Shown: piece by piece, positions 14,543 through 22,958 of the stretch
Position numbering within the stretch: the stretch's first letter is position 1
Layout of the letters: every line of letters starts with the position of its first letter
DNA from: Chromatiales bacterium
Lineage (GTDB): Bacteria > Pseudomonadota > Gammaproteobacteria > Chromatiales > Chromatiaceae
Assembly (NCBI GenBank): GCA_030145485.1
Contig: JAQYVP010000019.1
Span: 1-35,241 of the forward strand
Reading direction: 5' to 3'
DNA: 35,241 bases
The notes under the pieces: model-generated
What the model was told of the DNA's origin: nothing
Database searches by the model: none
Seen by the model: the letters and a program-made list of their open reading frames with translations, nothing else
Position numbers and translations under genes: made by a program

Positions 14543-15415
14543 TTGAATGCAGGAAAACTACTTCGCACCGCGGTAGCTGAGAACAATCCGCTGCAGGTGG
14601 TCGGAGTTGTCAATGCCTACTCGGCCATCATGGCTGAAAAGGTTGGTCACAAGGCGCTTTATCTCTCCGGCGGCGGCGTTGCCGCCTCTTCATTCGGTGT
14701 TCCTGACCTGGGCATTACCACGCTCAAAGATGTGCTGGAAGACGCCTGTCGCATTACCGGCGCCAGCGATCTGCCGTTGCTGGTCGATGTCGATACCGGT
14801 TGGGGCGGTGCATTTAATATTGCCCGCTGCGTGCGTGAAATGATCCGCGCCGGGGCTGCCGGTATGCACATCGAAGACCAGGTGATGCAGAAACGCTGCG
14901 GGCACAGGCCGAATAAAGCCATTATCTCCAGCAGGGAGATGGTGGATCGCATCAAGTCTGCAGTGGATGCCAGAAGCGATGCGGATTTCGTCGTCATGGC
15001 GCGCACAGATGCGCTGGCAGTCGATGGTCTGGATGCCGCCATCGAGCGCGGCATCGCCTGCGTCGAAGCCGGCGCCGATATGATCTTCCCCGAAGCTATG
15101 ATCGAGCTTTCACAATATCAGCAATTCGTCGATGCCGTCGCTGTTCCGGTGCTGGCGAATATTACCGAGTTCGGCGCCACCCCTTTATACACCACGCAGC
15201 AGCTGGCGTCTGTTGGCGTCAAGCTGGCGCTCTATCCATTAAGCGCTTACCGTGCAATGAGCCAGGCTGCGCTGAATGTCTACCGGCATCTGCTCGATGA
15301 CGGCACCCAGCAGCAGGTGGTGGAGACGATGCAAACCCGCATGGAGCTCTATGATTTTCTGGATTACCATGCCTATGAAAACAAACTTGACGAACTCTTC
15401 GAGGAGGAATTATGA
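14543..15415 (+). CDS. prpB: 2-methylisocitrate lyase
   Basis: This is the last step of the methylcitrate cycle: it cleaves 2-methylisocitrate to pyruvate and succinate. It belongs to the isocitrate lyase/PEP mutase superfamily. Key features are VVNAYSA near the N-terminus, the metal-binding [11 protein letters not shown], the catalytic-loop KRCGHRPNK (Cys near residue 120) and MARTDAL. The length of about 290 aa is typical. Start choice: TTG 14543 is eight bases after AGGAGG (14529-14534), whereas GTG 14537 is only two bases away. It is coupled to prpC by an ATGA overlap. No PrpR regulator is nearby. Confidence 0.95.
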   Translation: MNAGKLLRTAVAENNPLQVVGVVNAYSAIMAEKVGHKALYLSGGGVAASSFGVPDLGITTLKDVLEDACRITGASDLPLLVDVDTGWGGAFNIARCVREMIRAGAAGMHIEDQVMQKRCGHRPNKAIISSREMVDRIKSAVDARSDADFVVMARTDALAVDGLDAAIERGIACVEAGADMIFPEAMIELSQYQQFVDAVAVPVLANITEFGATPLYTTQQLASVGVKLALYPLSAYRAMSQAALNVYRHLLDDGTQQQVVETMQTRMELYDFLDYHAYENKLDELFEEEL

Positions 15416-16566
15416 GCGAAACAGGCAACCCGGATTTCAAGCCCAAGAAATCTGTCGCCCTCTCCGGCACAGTTGCCGGCAATACCGCTATCTGCACGGT
15501 GGGGCGCACGGGCAATGATCTGCACTATCGTGGTTACGACATTCTTGAGTTTGCCGAACAGGCCGAATTCGAAGAGATTGCCTATTTGATCGTGCACGGC
15601 AAACTGCCCAACCGGGCCGAGCTGGATGCCTACAAAAGCAGGCTTCAATCCCTGCGTGATCTTCCTCAGGCAGTTAAAAAGACACTCAAGCAACTGCCTG
15701 CAAAGACGCACCCGATGGATGTCATGCGCACAGGCTGTTCGGTGCTGGGCTGCGTCGAAACCGAAGAGAGAACGCATCCCGTCGCCGGAGCCCGTCATAT
15801 CACCGATCGTCTGATGGCCTGTTTTGGCTCCATGCTGGCCTACTGGTATCACTACAGTCACAATAACAGGTGTATCGAATTGCAAACTGACGATGATTCC
15901 ATAGGCGGGCACTTTTTGCATCTGCTGCATGGTGTGCCGCCTGCCGAATCCTGGGTGAAAGCGATGCATGTATCGCTGATTCTATATGCCGAGCATGAGT
16001 TCAATGCCTCCACCTTCGCTGCCCGCGTCATCGCCGGAACAGAGTCGGATATGCACTCCTGCATCACAGGCGCTATCGGAGCGTTGAGAGGTCCCAAACA
16101 TGGCGGCGCCAACGAAGCGGCATTTTATATCCAGCAGCGATACTCCTCTGCCGATGAAGCAGAAGCGGATATTCGTGTACGCGTTGCACGCAAGGAGATC
16201 ATCATCGGTTTTGGACATCCGGTATACACCATTGGGGATCCGCGCAATGAAGTGATCAAGCGTGTGGCGAAAAAACTGTCGCAAGAGAGTAACAACACCC
16301 TGATGTTTGACGTTGCATCACGTCTGGAAACCAACATGTGGGAGATGAAAAAAATGTTTCCCAACCTGGACTGGTTCTCCGCCGTCTCCTATCACCAGAT
16401 GGGCGTACCGACGGAGATGTTTACGCCGCTGTTTGTGATATCCCGCACCTCCGGCTGGGGAGCGCATGTCATCGAGCAGCGTGAAGATGGAAAAATCATT
16501 CGTCCCTGTGCGAATTACACCGGTCCTGAAAACCTCGAATACATTCCGCTGAAAGAGCGGGTATAA
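15412..16566 (+). CDS. prpC: 2-methylcitrate synthase
   Basis: This enzyme condenses propionyl-CoA with oxaloacetate to 2-methylcitrate. It has a citrate synthase fold, 384 aa, the short form typical of PrpC. The catalytic triad is visible: His230 (GPKHGGANE), His269 (GFGHPVYT) and Asp320 ([14 protein letters not shown]). [14 protein letters not shown] at the N-terminus and [21 protein letters not shown] at the C-terminus are characteristic. The start ATG overlaps the prpB stop. Operon context with prpB and prpD separates it from the TCA-cycle GltA. Confidence 0.96.
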   Translation: MSETGNPDFKPKKSVALSGTVAGNTAICTVGRTGNDLHYRGYDILEFAEQAEFEEIAYLIVHGKLPNRAELDAYKSRLQSLRDLPQAVKKTLKQLPAKTHPMDVMRTGCSVLGCVETEERTHPVAGARHITDRLMACFGSMLAYWYHYSHNNRCIELQTDDDSIGGHFLHLLHGVPPAESWVKAMHVSLILYAEHEFNASTFAARVIAGTESDMHSCITGAIGALRGPKHGGANEAAFYIQQRYSSADEAEADIRVRVARKEIIIGFGHPVYTIGDPRNEVIKRVAKKLSQESNNTLMFDVASRLETNMWEMKKMFPNLDWFSAVSYHQMGVPTEMFTPLFVISRTSGWGAHVIEQREDGKIIRPCANYTGPENLEYIPLKERV

Positions 16567-16569
16567 GGG

Positions 16570-18024
16570 ATGAGCAAAGCAGCTGAACTGGATACAACCC
16601 GCCCCGAATTTGACAAGGTGGTGCAGGATATTGTCGATTATGTGATGCACTATGACGTCACCATCTCTGATGAAGCGATGCAAACGGCGCGTTATGACTG
16701 GATGGACACCATTGGCTGCGGGCTGCTGGCGCTGGATTATCCTGCATGCAGCAAGATGCTGGGTCCTGTTGTTCCCGGCGCGAGCATGCAGGGAAGCGGC
16801 GCGCGCGTGCCCGGGACCTCCTATGAGCTCGATCCTGTGCGCGCTGCGTGGAATATCGGCGCAATGGTGCGTTGGCTGGATTTCAATGATACCTGGCTGG
16901 CGGCGGAGTGGGGGCATCCCTCGGATAATCTTGGCGCCATCCTGGCGCTGGCTGATTACCAGTCACGTGCGCGGATGCATATCGGCAAGCTGTCACTGAG
17001 CATGAAAGAGGTGCTCATCGCCATGGTCAAGGCGCATGAGGTGCAGGGTGTTCTTGCGCTGGAAAACAGCTTCAACCGGGCTGGTCTGGATCACGTCATG
17101 CTGGTGCGAATCGCCTCCACTGCAATTTGCGCGCACATGCTTGGCTGCAGCCGTGACGAATGCCTGAATGCTGTGTCGCATGCCTGGCTTGACGGCAGCG
17201 CACTGCGCACCTATCGCCATGCGCCCAATACCGGTTCGCGTAAATCATGGGCTGCAGGTGATGCCTCCTCTCGCGGTTTGTTCCTGGCTTTGATGGCGCA
17301 TCGTGGTGAAATGGGCTACCCCTCCGCTATCACGGCCAAAGGGTGGGGATTTCAGGATGTCTCGTTTGGCGGCAAGCAGCTCGCATTCAAGCAGGAGTAT
17401 GGAACCTATACCATGGAGAACATTTTATTCAAGATCTCCTTCCCTGCCGAATTTCATGCACAAACCGCTGTAGAAGCAGCCATTATCCTGCATCCCCAGG
17501 TCAGGGAGCGGCTGCATGATATCGATAAGATCGTTGTCAAGACGCAGGAGTCGGCACAGCGTATTATTAACAAGGTCGGGCCGCTGGACAACCCGGCTGA
17601 CCGTGACCACTGCCTGCAGTATATGATCGCCATCGGCCTGATAAAAGGGGATCTGTGCGCTGATGATTATGAGGATGAAACAGCGAACGATCCGCGCGTC
17701 GATGCCTTGCGAGACAAAATGCAGGTCTCGGAAGATCCACGCTTCAGCGAAGAGTATCTGCAGGCTGACAAGCGCGCCATCGGCAATGCAATCCAGGTTT
17801 TTTTCACAGACGGCAGCACCACCGACAATATCGTTGTCGACTACCCGGTTGGCCACCGCCGTCGTCGTGACGAAGGCATCCCGCTGCTCGAGGCGAAGTT
17901 TGAACGTAATCTGCGTGGCCACATCAGCGATAAGAATGCACAGCATATTCTCGATGTCTGCACAAACCAGAAATTTTTTGAGAATGCTACGGTGAATGAG
18001 ATGATGACCCTGCTGCAAATTTAG
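16570..18024 (+). CDS. prpD: 2-methylcitrate dehydratase
   Basis: This enzyme dehydrates 2-methylcitrate to 2-methyl-cis-aconitate. It is an Fe-S-independent member of the MmgE/PrpD family; an aconitase completes the isomerisation. At 484 aa it matches enterobacterial PrpD (483). Conserved blocks include DTIGCGLLAL, RWLDFNDTWLAAEWGHPSDN, the SHAWLDGSALRTYRHAPNTGSRKSWAAGDA segment and KISFPAEFHAQTAVEAA. It starts three bases after the prpC stop. There is no acnD-prpF pair, so this is the PrpD version of the pathway. The hairpin at 18062-18134 follows. Confidence 0.96.
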   Translation: MSKAAELDTTRPEFDKVVQDIVDYVMHYDVTISDEAMQTARYDWMDTIGCGLLALDYPACSKMLGPVVPGASMQGSGARVPGTSYELDPVRAAWNIGAMVRWLDFNDTWLAAEWGHPSDNLGAILALADYQSRARMHIGKLSLSMKEVLIAMVKAHEVQGVLALENSFNRAGLDHVMLVRIASTAICAHMLGCSRDECLNAVSHAWLDGSALRTYRHAPNTGSRKSWAAGDASSRGLFLALMAHRGEMGYPSAITAKGWGFQDVSFGGKQLAFKQEYGTYTMENILFKISFPAEFHAQTAVEAAIILHPQVRERLHDIDKIVVKTQESAQRIINKVGPLDNPADRDHCLQYMIAIGLIKGDLCADDYEDETANDPRVDALRDKMQVSEDPRFSEEYLQADKRAIGNAIQVFFTDGSTTDNIVVDYPVGHRRRRDEGIPLLEAKFERNLRGHISDKNAQHILDVCTNQKFFENATVNEMMTLLQI

Positions 18025-18061
18025 ATGGATCTTCATAAGCCAAGGCAATGCCTGATATTGT

Positions 18062-18134
18062 GTAGGATGTGGTGAGTGAAACGAACCGCATCTGTCGTGC
18101 GATTGATGCGGTTCGCAAGCTCACCACATCCTAC
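18062..18134 (+). terminator. Two-step palindrome after prpD (REP-like)
   Basis: The outer arms are GTAGGATGTGGTGAG (18062-18076) and its exact complement (18120-18134). The inner arms are CGAACCGCATC (18082-18092) and GATGCGGTTCG (18105-18115). It is a strong cruciform or hairpin at the end of prpBCD, of a REP type common in gammaproteobacteria. It may attenuate read-through into the nitroreductase gene. Confidence 0.7.
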
Positions 18135-18186
18135 GGTCAGTCGACCCGCAGAGAGTTATTGAAATGCAAAAAATTGAGGACAAAAC

Positions 18187-18852
18187 ATGAATGTACGAGA
18201 AGCCCTTCAACAGCGTAAATCGGTGCGCGCCTATTTGAACAAAACTGTTGAAATAGAAAAAATCAACAACATCCTGGCTGCCGCCAGCCATGCGCCTTCC
18301 GGCGTCAATACCCAGCCCTGGCAGGTTGCCGTGGTCTCCGGCGAGAAGAAACTGCAGTTGCAGCAGCAGCTGGAAAAGGCTTTTCGTGACGGCGTGAAAG
18401 GCAAGGCTGACTACTCCTATTATCCACTGCAATGGGTAGAGCCCTACAAATCCCGCCGCATTGCCTGCGGTATGCAAATGTATTCCACCCTGAAGATAGA
18501 GCGTGGAGACAAGCAGCGTCAGCTTGACCAGTGGGCCGCCAATTTCCGTGCTTTTGATGCACCCGTGCTGCTGCTGTTTTTTATGCATGCGGGGATGCAA
18601 GCCGGCTCCTACATGGATTACGGCATGTTCATGCAGTCCGTGATGCTGGCTGCTGTAGACGAAGGGCTGGCAACCTGCCCGCAGGCCTCCCTGGCTGACT
18701 ATCCCGAACTCATAAAAACTGCACTGGATTATCCGCAGGAGAGTGTTTTGCTCTGTGGTATGGCGCTGGGTTACGAGGACAAGGATGCCGTGGTGAACAG
18801 CTATCGTACACCGCGAGAGGATGTGGAGTCGTTTACACGACATTTTGAGTAG
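18187..18852 (+). CDS. Nitroreductase-family FMN oxidoreductase
   Basis: This is a 221-aa flavoprotein of the nitroreductase superfamily. The N-terminus REALQQRKSVRAYLNK (FMN phosphate contacts on the R-x-S-x-R motif), ASHAPSGVNTQPWQVAVVSG, and LLCGMALGYEDKDAVVNSYRTPREDVESFTRHF at the C-terminus are classical. The middle contains GSYMDYGMFMQSVMLAAVDEGLATCPQAS. The substrate cannot be told; NAD(P)H-dependent reduction of quinones, nitro compounds or enones is typical. It lies between prpD and prpE on the same strand, which suggests a link to propionate or acyl metabolism, but the family is too generic to assign a role. Confidence 0.88.
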   Translation: MNVREALQQRKSVRAYLNKTVEIEKINNILAAASHAPSGVNTQPWQVAVVSGEKKLQLQQQLEKAFRDGVKGKADYSYYPLQWVEPYKSRRIACGMQMYSTLKIERGDKQRQLDQWAANFRAFDAPVLLLFFMHAGMQAGSYMDYGMFMQSVMLAAVDEGLATCPQASLADYPELIKTALDYPQESVLLCGMALGYEDKDAVVNSYRTPREDVESFTRHFE

Positions 18853-18963
18853 TGTCCACTCAGGTTAAGAGAATTTTTTTCCACGGATGAACCGTATAGG
18901 TAAGGCTCAATAAGCGCATGGCATTGCGAAGTATGAGAAGTTACAAACTCGGAGGAGGGTGTC

Positions 18964-20835
18964 GTGAACTACCAGCAAGAGTATGCAGCAGCAAAAAATA
19001 ACCCGCAGGAATTCTGGAGAGAGAAAGCCTCTGCACTGGAGTGGTTCAGCCCGCCGCAGCAGATCCTCAGCCTGGATGAACAGGGCATTCATCACTGGTT
19101 TGCAGATGGTGAGATGAATACGTCCTATATGGCGCTGGATCACCATGTGGAGAATGGCCGTGCAGATCAGACCGCCCTGATTTATGACTCGCCGGTCAGC
19201 GGTGCAAAGAGAAGCTATAGCTATCGGCAGCTGCGTGATGAAGTTGCGCTATGCGCCGGCATGCTAAAGGGGCTGGGAGTTGTCAAAGGTGACCGGGTCA
19301 TTATCTATATGCCGATGATTCCACAAGCGGTCATCGCGATGCTGGCCTGTGCGCGCCTCGGCGCTGTGCATTCGGTGGTCTTCGGTGGTTTTGCCGCGCC
19401 GGAGCTGGCCATTCGTATCGATGATGCGACCCCCAGGGTTATTCTCAGCGCCTCATGTGGTATTGAAGTCAACAGATGCATTGAATACAAACCACTGCTG
19501 GACAGGGCGATCGAACTCGCCACGCATACCCCGGATCACACGGTTGTCTATCAACGTGAACGCAAGCAGGCCGATTTGTCACAACCGCGTGATATTGACT
19601 GGAAACAGGCCATGAAAAAGGCGCAAGCTGCCGGCTGTACTCCGGTCAAAGGCAGTGATCCGCTCTATATCCTCTACACCTCCGGCACCACCGGTAAACC
19701 CAAAGGCGTGGTGCGGGAGAATGGCGGACACGCAGTCGCCATGAAGTACAGCATGAAAGCGATCTATGACATCAATCCTGGTGATGTCTTCTGGGCTGCA
19801 TCCGATGTCGGCTGGGTCGTGGGGCACTCCTATATTGTCTATGCGCCGTTGCTGCATGGCTGCACCACTATCTTGTATGAAGGCAAGCCGGTGATGACCC
19901 CGGATGCCGGGGCATTCTGGCGTGTAATCGAAGAGCACCAGGTCAGGGCGCTGTTTACCGCGCCGACGGCGTTTCGCGCCATTCGAAAAGAGGATCCGGA
20001 CGCGAAACTGGCTGGCGCATATGATCTGTCGTCGCTGCAAACGCTCTTTTCTGCGGGTGAAAGGCTCGATCCTTCCACCTTCGAATGGCTCGGGGAGAAG
20101 TTCAAGGTTCCTGTTATCGACCACTGGTGGCAAACCGAAACAGGCTGGGCAATTGCCGCCAATATGGTTGGTATCGAATCCATGCCGCTCAAGGCGGGTT
20201 CCGCCACTGTTCCCTGTCCCGGCTACGATGTGCAAATCCTCGATGAACAGGGGGAGCAGGCGCCGGCTGGTCAACAGGGCAATATCGCCATCAAACTGCC
20301 GCTGCCTCCGGGTTGTCTGACCACGATCTGGGGCGATGTGGCGCGTTATCAAGCAGGCTATCTTGAAGCATATCCAGGTTTCTACCTCAGTGGCGACGGC
20401 GGTTACCTGGATAGTGATGGCTATCTGTTCGTCATGGGGCGGGTGGACGATGTCATCAATATTGCCGGGCATCGTCTCTCGACCGGAGAGATGGAGGAGG
20501 TCATCGGCAAACATGCTGCGGTTGCCGAATGTGCTGTCATCGGCCGTGATGATGCCCTCAAGGGGCAAATGCCGGTTGGTTTCGTGGTGTTGAAAAATGG
20601 CTTCAAGGGAAGTGACGAGGAGATTAGCAAAGCACTTATCCAGCTGATGCGTGAAGAGATAGGAGCCGTCGCATCTTTTAAAGAGCTCTATATCGTGGCG
20701 CGCCTGCCAAAAACACGCTCGGGAAAATTGTTGAGAAGAACCATGCGGCAGATTTTCAATGGGGAGGAGTATGTCGTGCCATCGACGATCGATGATCCGG
20801 GGTCGCTGAGAGAGATAACCTCTCTCATGGAGTGA
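18964..20835 (+). CDS. prpE: Propionate--CoA ligase
   Basis: This AMP-forming acyl-CoA synthetase activates propionate to propionyl-CoA through propionyl-AMP, supplying PrpC and possibly PHA synthesis. At 623 aa it is close to enterobacterial PrpE (628). The ATP-binding P-loop is ILYTSGTTGKPKG (236-248), with WWQTETGW in the adenylation core and YLSGDGGYLDSDGYLFVMGRVDDVINIAGHRLSTGEMEE at the hinge. Catalytic Lys588 in PKTRSGKLLRR is the usual site of regulatory acetylation. ACS_N is present at the N-terminus (YAAAKNNPQEFWREKA). The start is GTG 18964 after GGAGGAGGG. Sequence alone leaves some overlap with acetyl-CoA synthetase, but length and context favour PrpE. Confidence 0.9.
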   Translation: MNYQQEYAAAKNNPQEFWREKASALEWFSPPQQILSLDEQGIHHWFADGEMNTSYMALDHHVENGRADQTALIYDSPVSGAKRSYSYRQLRDEVALCAGMLKGLGVVKGDRVIIYMPMIPQAVIAMLACARLGAVHSVVFGGFAAPELAIRIDDATPRVILSASCGIEVNRCIEYKPLLDRAIELATHTPDHTVVYQRERKQADLSQPRDIDWKQAMKKAQAAGCTPVKGSDPLYILYTSGTTGKPKGVVRENGGHAVAMKYSMKAIYDINPGDVFWAASDVGWVVGHSYIVYAPLLHGCTTILYEGKPVMTPDAGAFWRVIEEHQVRALFTAPTAFRAIRKEDPDAKLAGAYDLSSLQTLFSAGERLDPSTFEWLGEKFKVPVIDHWWQTETGWAIAANMVGIESMPLKAGSATVPCPGYDVQILDEQGEQAPAGQQGNIAIKLPLPPGCLTTIWGDVARYQAGYLEAYPGFYLSGDGGYLDSDGYLFVMGRVDDVINIAGHRLSTGEMEEVIGKHAAVAECAVIGRDDALKGQMPVGFVVLKNGFKGSDEEISKALIQLMREEIGAVASFKELYIVARLPKTRSGKLLRRTMRQIFNGEEYVVPSTIDDPGSLREITSLME

Positions 20836-20881
20836 CACTACCGCAGTAATTTCGTTCATTTCCTACATCGCACACAAAATA

Positions 20882-20896
20882 TTGTGCAATGCACAA
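20882..20896. promoter_or_regulatory. Putative PhaR operator O1
   Basis: TTGTGCAATGCACAA is a perfect palindrome of seven bases either side of a single central base, located eight bases upstream of the -35 box of the phaP promoter. It is identical to O3 (20946-20960). PhaR is encoded at 27481-27957. PhaR proteins are known to bind TGC-rich palindromes at phaP promoters, for example in Paracoccus denitrificans; assigning these sites to PhaR here is inference. Confidence 0.65.
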
Positions 20897-20903
20897 AAAT
20901 CTC

Positions 20904-20932
20904 TTGACAACCTCGTTTGATTTGGTTATTGT
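20904..20932 (+). promoter_or_regulatory. Sigma-70 promoter of the phaP-phaB-phaP operon
   Basis: TTGACA (20904-20909) and TATTGT (20927-20932) are separated by 17 nt. The -35 is perfect and the -10 matches 4/6. The predicted transcript would start near 20939 and give a leader of about 40 nt. O2 overlaps the -10 and start region, as expected for a repressed promoter. Confidence 0.7.
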
Positions 20933-20944
20933 GCATTGCAACAA
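20929..20944. promoter_or_regulatory. Putative PhaR operator O2 (imperfect)
   Basis: TTGTGCATTGCAACAA is the O1/O3 palindrome with one extra A in the right arm. It covers the -10 box and transcription start, a position that would block RNA polymerase. Confidence 0.6.
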
Positions 20945-20945
20945 A

Positions 20946-20960
20946 TTGTGCAATGCACAA
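20946..20960. promoter_or_regulatory. Putative PhaR operator O3
   Basis: TTGTGCAATGCACAA is identical to O1 and lies one base after O2 in the transcribed leader, about 20 bases before the phasin ATG. O2 and O3 begin 17 bp apart; O1 and O3 begin 64 bp apart. Confidence 0.65.
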
Positions 20961-20980
20961 TACGCAATTGGAGTACAACC

Positions 20981-21364
20981 ATGAACATGAACGAAACATT
21001 TGTACTGATGAATCAATCTTCCAGTGATTACTATGCCAACCTGAACAAACTGGCCGAGATTAACATGAACGCCTGGCAACAGCTGGTCGCCGGCAAAATG
21101 GCTGTCATGAACCACTTTTTCGAGACTGCCGGCAAACAGGCTGAACTTCTGAAAGATGCCAAACGAGTTGACGAGCTGGTGGAGAAGCAGGCTGAGCTGG
21201 CTCGCGATCTGGGAGAGCAGATTCTTGAGAGCAATAAAGAGGTGGTAGAAATCCTCAGCAATACTCGCGATGAATATCAGGAAATCGCCGAGGCCAGTGC
21301 TGTACAGGCCAAATCACAGCTGAACGAAGTCGCAGAAGTGGTCAAGCACGCGCAAGCAGCCTGA
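20981..21364 (+). CDS. phaP: Phasin (PHA granule-associated protein), first copy
   Basis: This is a 127-aa amphipathic helical protein that coats PHA granules and controls their size. Recognisable phasin features are NLNKLAEINMNAWQQLVAGKMAVMNHFFETAGKQAELL, then a charged heptad-rich helix (VDELVEKQAELARDLGEQILESNKEVVEIL) and an Ala/Gln-rich C-terminus. ATG 20981 has TTGGAG upstream and starts after the three operators; the frame is open further upstream but would cross the promoter. The phasin-first position under PhaR-type control fits a dosage-sensing circuit. It differs clearly from the second phasin at 22266. Confidence 0.88.
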   Translation: MNMNETFVLMNQSSSDYYANLNKLAEINMNAWQQLVAGKMAVMNHFFETAGKQAELLKDAKRVDELVEKQAELARDLGEQILESNKEVVEILSNTRDEYQEIAEASAVQAKSQLNEVAEVVKHAQAA

Positions 21365-21386
21365 TAATTAACAGGAAGATATTATT

Positions 21387-22130
21387 ATGACAACAAGAGT
21401 TGCTCTAATAACTGGTGGTATTGGCGCTATCGGTAGCGCCATCTGCCGCCGCATGGCGAATGACGGCATGCGTGTCATCGCAGCCCATCACCCGGACGAG
21501 GTCGAAGCTGCCAGCCAGTGGTGTGAGGAACAGATCGCTGACGGTTTGCAAATCGATACTCTGCCGCTCGATGTCGCATCATATGAGCAGTGTGAGGTGA
21601 AACTGGCGAAGCTATTGTCTGACTATGGCAACGTGGATATCATCGTCAACTGTGCCGGCATTACGCGTGATTCATCATTCAAGAAGATGCAGAAAGAGCA
21701 GTGGTATGATGTCATAAACGTCAACCTGAACAGTGTTTACAATGTCACCCGGCCATTGTGGAATGCCATGCTGGAGAATGGTTTTGGCAGAGTCGTGAAC
21801 ATCTCCTCGGTCAATGGACAGCGCGGCCAGTTCGGCCAGGCCAACTACTCCGCGGCGAAGGCCGGTATGCATGGCTTTACCATGGCGCTGGCCCAGGAGG
21901 GGGCATCTAAAGGCGTAACGGTGAATACCGTCTCGCCGGGTTATGTCTCTACGGTCATGACAGATGCAATCCGCGAAGATATACGCACAGCGATCGTCTC
22001 CGGTATTCCGATGGGGCGTATGGCGACGGTGGATGAAGTTGCCAGTGCGGTACATTTTCTTGTTGCAGATGATCATGAATACATCACCGGCGCTAACCTG
22101 CCGGTGAATGGCGGCTTGTTTATCTCCTGA
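21387..22130 (+). CDS. phaB: Acetoacetyl-CoA reductase, first copy
   Basis: This short-chain dehydrogenase/reductase (247 aa) reduces acetoacetyl-CoA, or 3-ketovaleryl-CoA, to the (R)-3-hydroxyacyl-CoA polymerised by PhaC. The cofactor loop is TGGIGAIG (9-16), with VNCAGITRD. The catalytic residues are in NISSVNGQRGQFGQANYSAAK: Ser140/141, Tyr154 and Lys158. The string N-G-Q-x-G-Q-x-G-Q-x-N-Y is characteristic of PhaB. It lies 22 bp after the first phasin, in the same operon. A second, more compact PhaB paralogue is at 26710-27432. Confidence 0.93.
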   Translation: MTTRVALITGGIGAIGSAICRRMANDGMRVIAAHHPDEVEAASQWCEEQIADGLQIDTLPLDVASYEQCEVKLAKLLSDYGNVDIIVNCAGITRDSSFKKMQKEQWYDVINVNLNSVYNVTRPLWNAMLENGFGRVVNISSVNGQRGQFGQANYSAAKAGMHGFTMALAQEGASKGVTVNTVSPGYVSTVMTDAIREDIRTAIVSGIPMGRMATVDEVASAVHFLVADDHEYITGANLPVNGGLFIS

Positions 22131-22265
22131 TAATCCGCTTTCCACTTCCACAGGGAGTGGGAACACATTGGCCGAATGGCTGGTCTATCCGGCTATTAGC
22201 CGCAACACGAAGCCACCGGATTTAACCGCTGGCGTATTCGCTTTTATTGCACAGAGAGGTCTATC

Positions 22266-22724
22266 ATGACGAGCAAAAATCCATTTGATAATCCATTTGA
22301 TTTTACCGAAGCTTTCCAGAAATATGACCCCAAAGCGGTGGCTCAACAAATTCAGGATGCTTTCAAGATTGACTTTGATGTCATCAAAACCGCCCAGGAC
22401 AAGAACATGGAGTTGTTGCTGGCAACCAACCAGGCATTTGTCGCAAGCTCCCAGTCAATGCTGGAGCGCCAGGCCGAGATGCTGCAACAGGCGATGACCG
22501 AGGCAACCGAGGCAGCTGAAGCATTGGCGAGTTCCGGTTCACCTCAGGAAGTTGCAGCCAGGCAAGCCGAGTTGCTGCAGGCAGCGTATGAAAAGGCGCT
22601 TGCCAACTCGACCGAAATCAGTGAAATGGCACAGGAAACCCAGCAGCAGATTGCCGATAAAGTGAACCAGCGCATTGCAGAGAGTCTGGACGAGTTCAAA
22701 CAGGCAGTCGACAAGATTGCCTGA
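22266..22724 (+). CDS. Phasin, second copy
   Basis: This 152-aa phasin-family (PF09361-type) protein has an N-terminal NPFDNPFDFTEAFQKYDPKAVAQQIQDAFKIDFDVI segment with a tandem NPFD motif. Long Ala/Gln/Glu-rich helices follow (MLERQAEMLQQAMTEATEAAEAL, EVAARQAELLQAAYEKALANSTEISEMAQ). It likely binds granule surfaces. The sequence is distinct from the first phasin, so it is not a recent duplicate. A half-site-like ATTGCACA lies 19 bases upstream but no full operator does. The 135-bp gap before it holds no gene. Confidence 0.85.
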   Translation: MTSKNPFDNPFDFTEAFQKYDPKAVAQQIQDAFKIDFDVIKTAQDKNMELLLATNQAFVASSQSMLERQAEMLQQAMTEATEAAEALASSGSPQEVAARQAELLQAAYEKALANSTEISEMAQETQQQIADKVNQRIAESLDEFKQAVDKIA

Positions 22725-22744
22725 ATGCATTTGTCAATAAAAAG

Positions 22745-22907
22745 CAGCAATTCTAAATTATAGAGAGATACTCACCACGAAGAACACCAAGAACACCAAG
22801 AGCACTAAGATATTTTTCTATTCAGTTGGTTTTTCGTGTTCTTCGTGTGCTTCGTGGTAAAAGTCTTTTAAAAAGTCGATACTTTATTGATGGATTGAGA
22901 ATTGCTG
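22745..22907 (+). repeat. Family B repeat, copy B2 (complete)
   Basis: This is a complete copy of 163 bp with perfect 10-bp terminal inverted repeats CAGCAATTCT and AGAATTGCTG. The left inner part shows 9-nt periodicity: CACGAAGAA, CACCAAGAA, CACCAAGAG, CACTAAGAT. The right part is CTTCGTGTGCTTCGTGGTAAA. It lies between the second phasin and phaC. Confidence 0.85.
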
Positions 22908-22958
22908 AATAGATAGCCCGTCCAAATTACCAATTCACGGCTTATCCGGGAGGAGAGC

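Noticed and set aside
18121-18843. 240-codon minus-strand frame opposite the nitroreductase
   Set aside because: It is antisense to a gene with strong FMN-reductase motifs and has no recognisable domain.
19579-20859. 426-codon open frame on the minus strand opposite prpE
   Set aside because: It is fully antisense to a clear PrpE with intact motifs. The translation is low-complexity shadow text and has no family signature.
20936-20980. 15-codon N-terminal extension of the first phasin
   Set aside because: It overlaps the -10 region and operators O2/O3. ATG 20981 has a GGAG and matches phasin N-termini.
22780-22860. Short CACNAAG units considered as a CRISPR array
   Set aside because: Units are 9 nt with no spacers of 25-40 nt and no cas genes; the block lies inside a terminal-inverted-repeat element.
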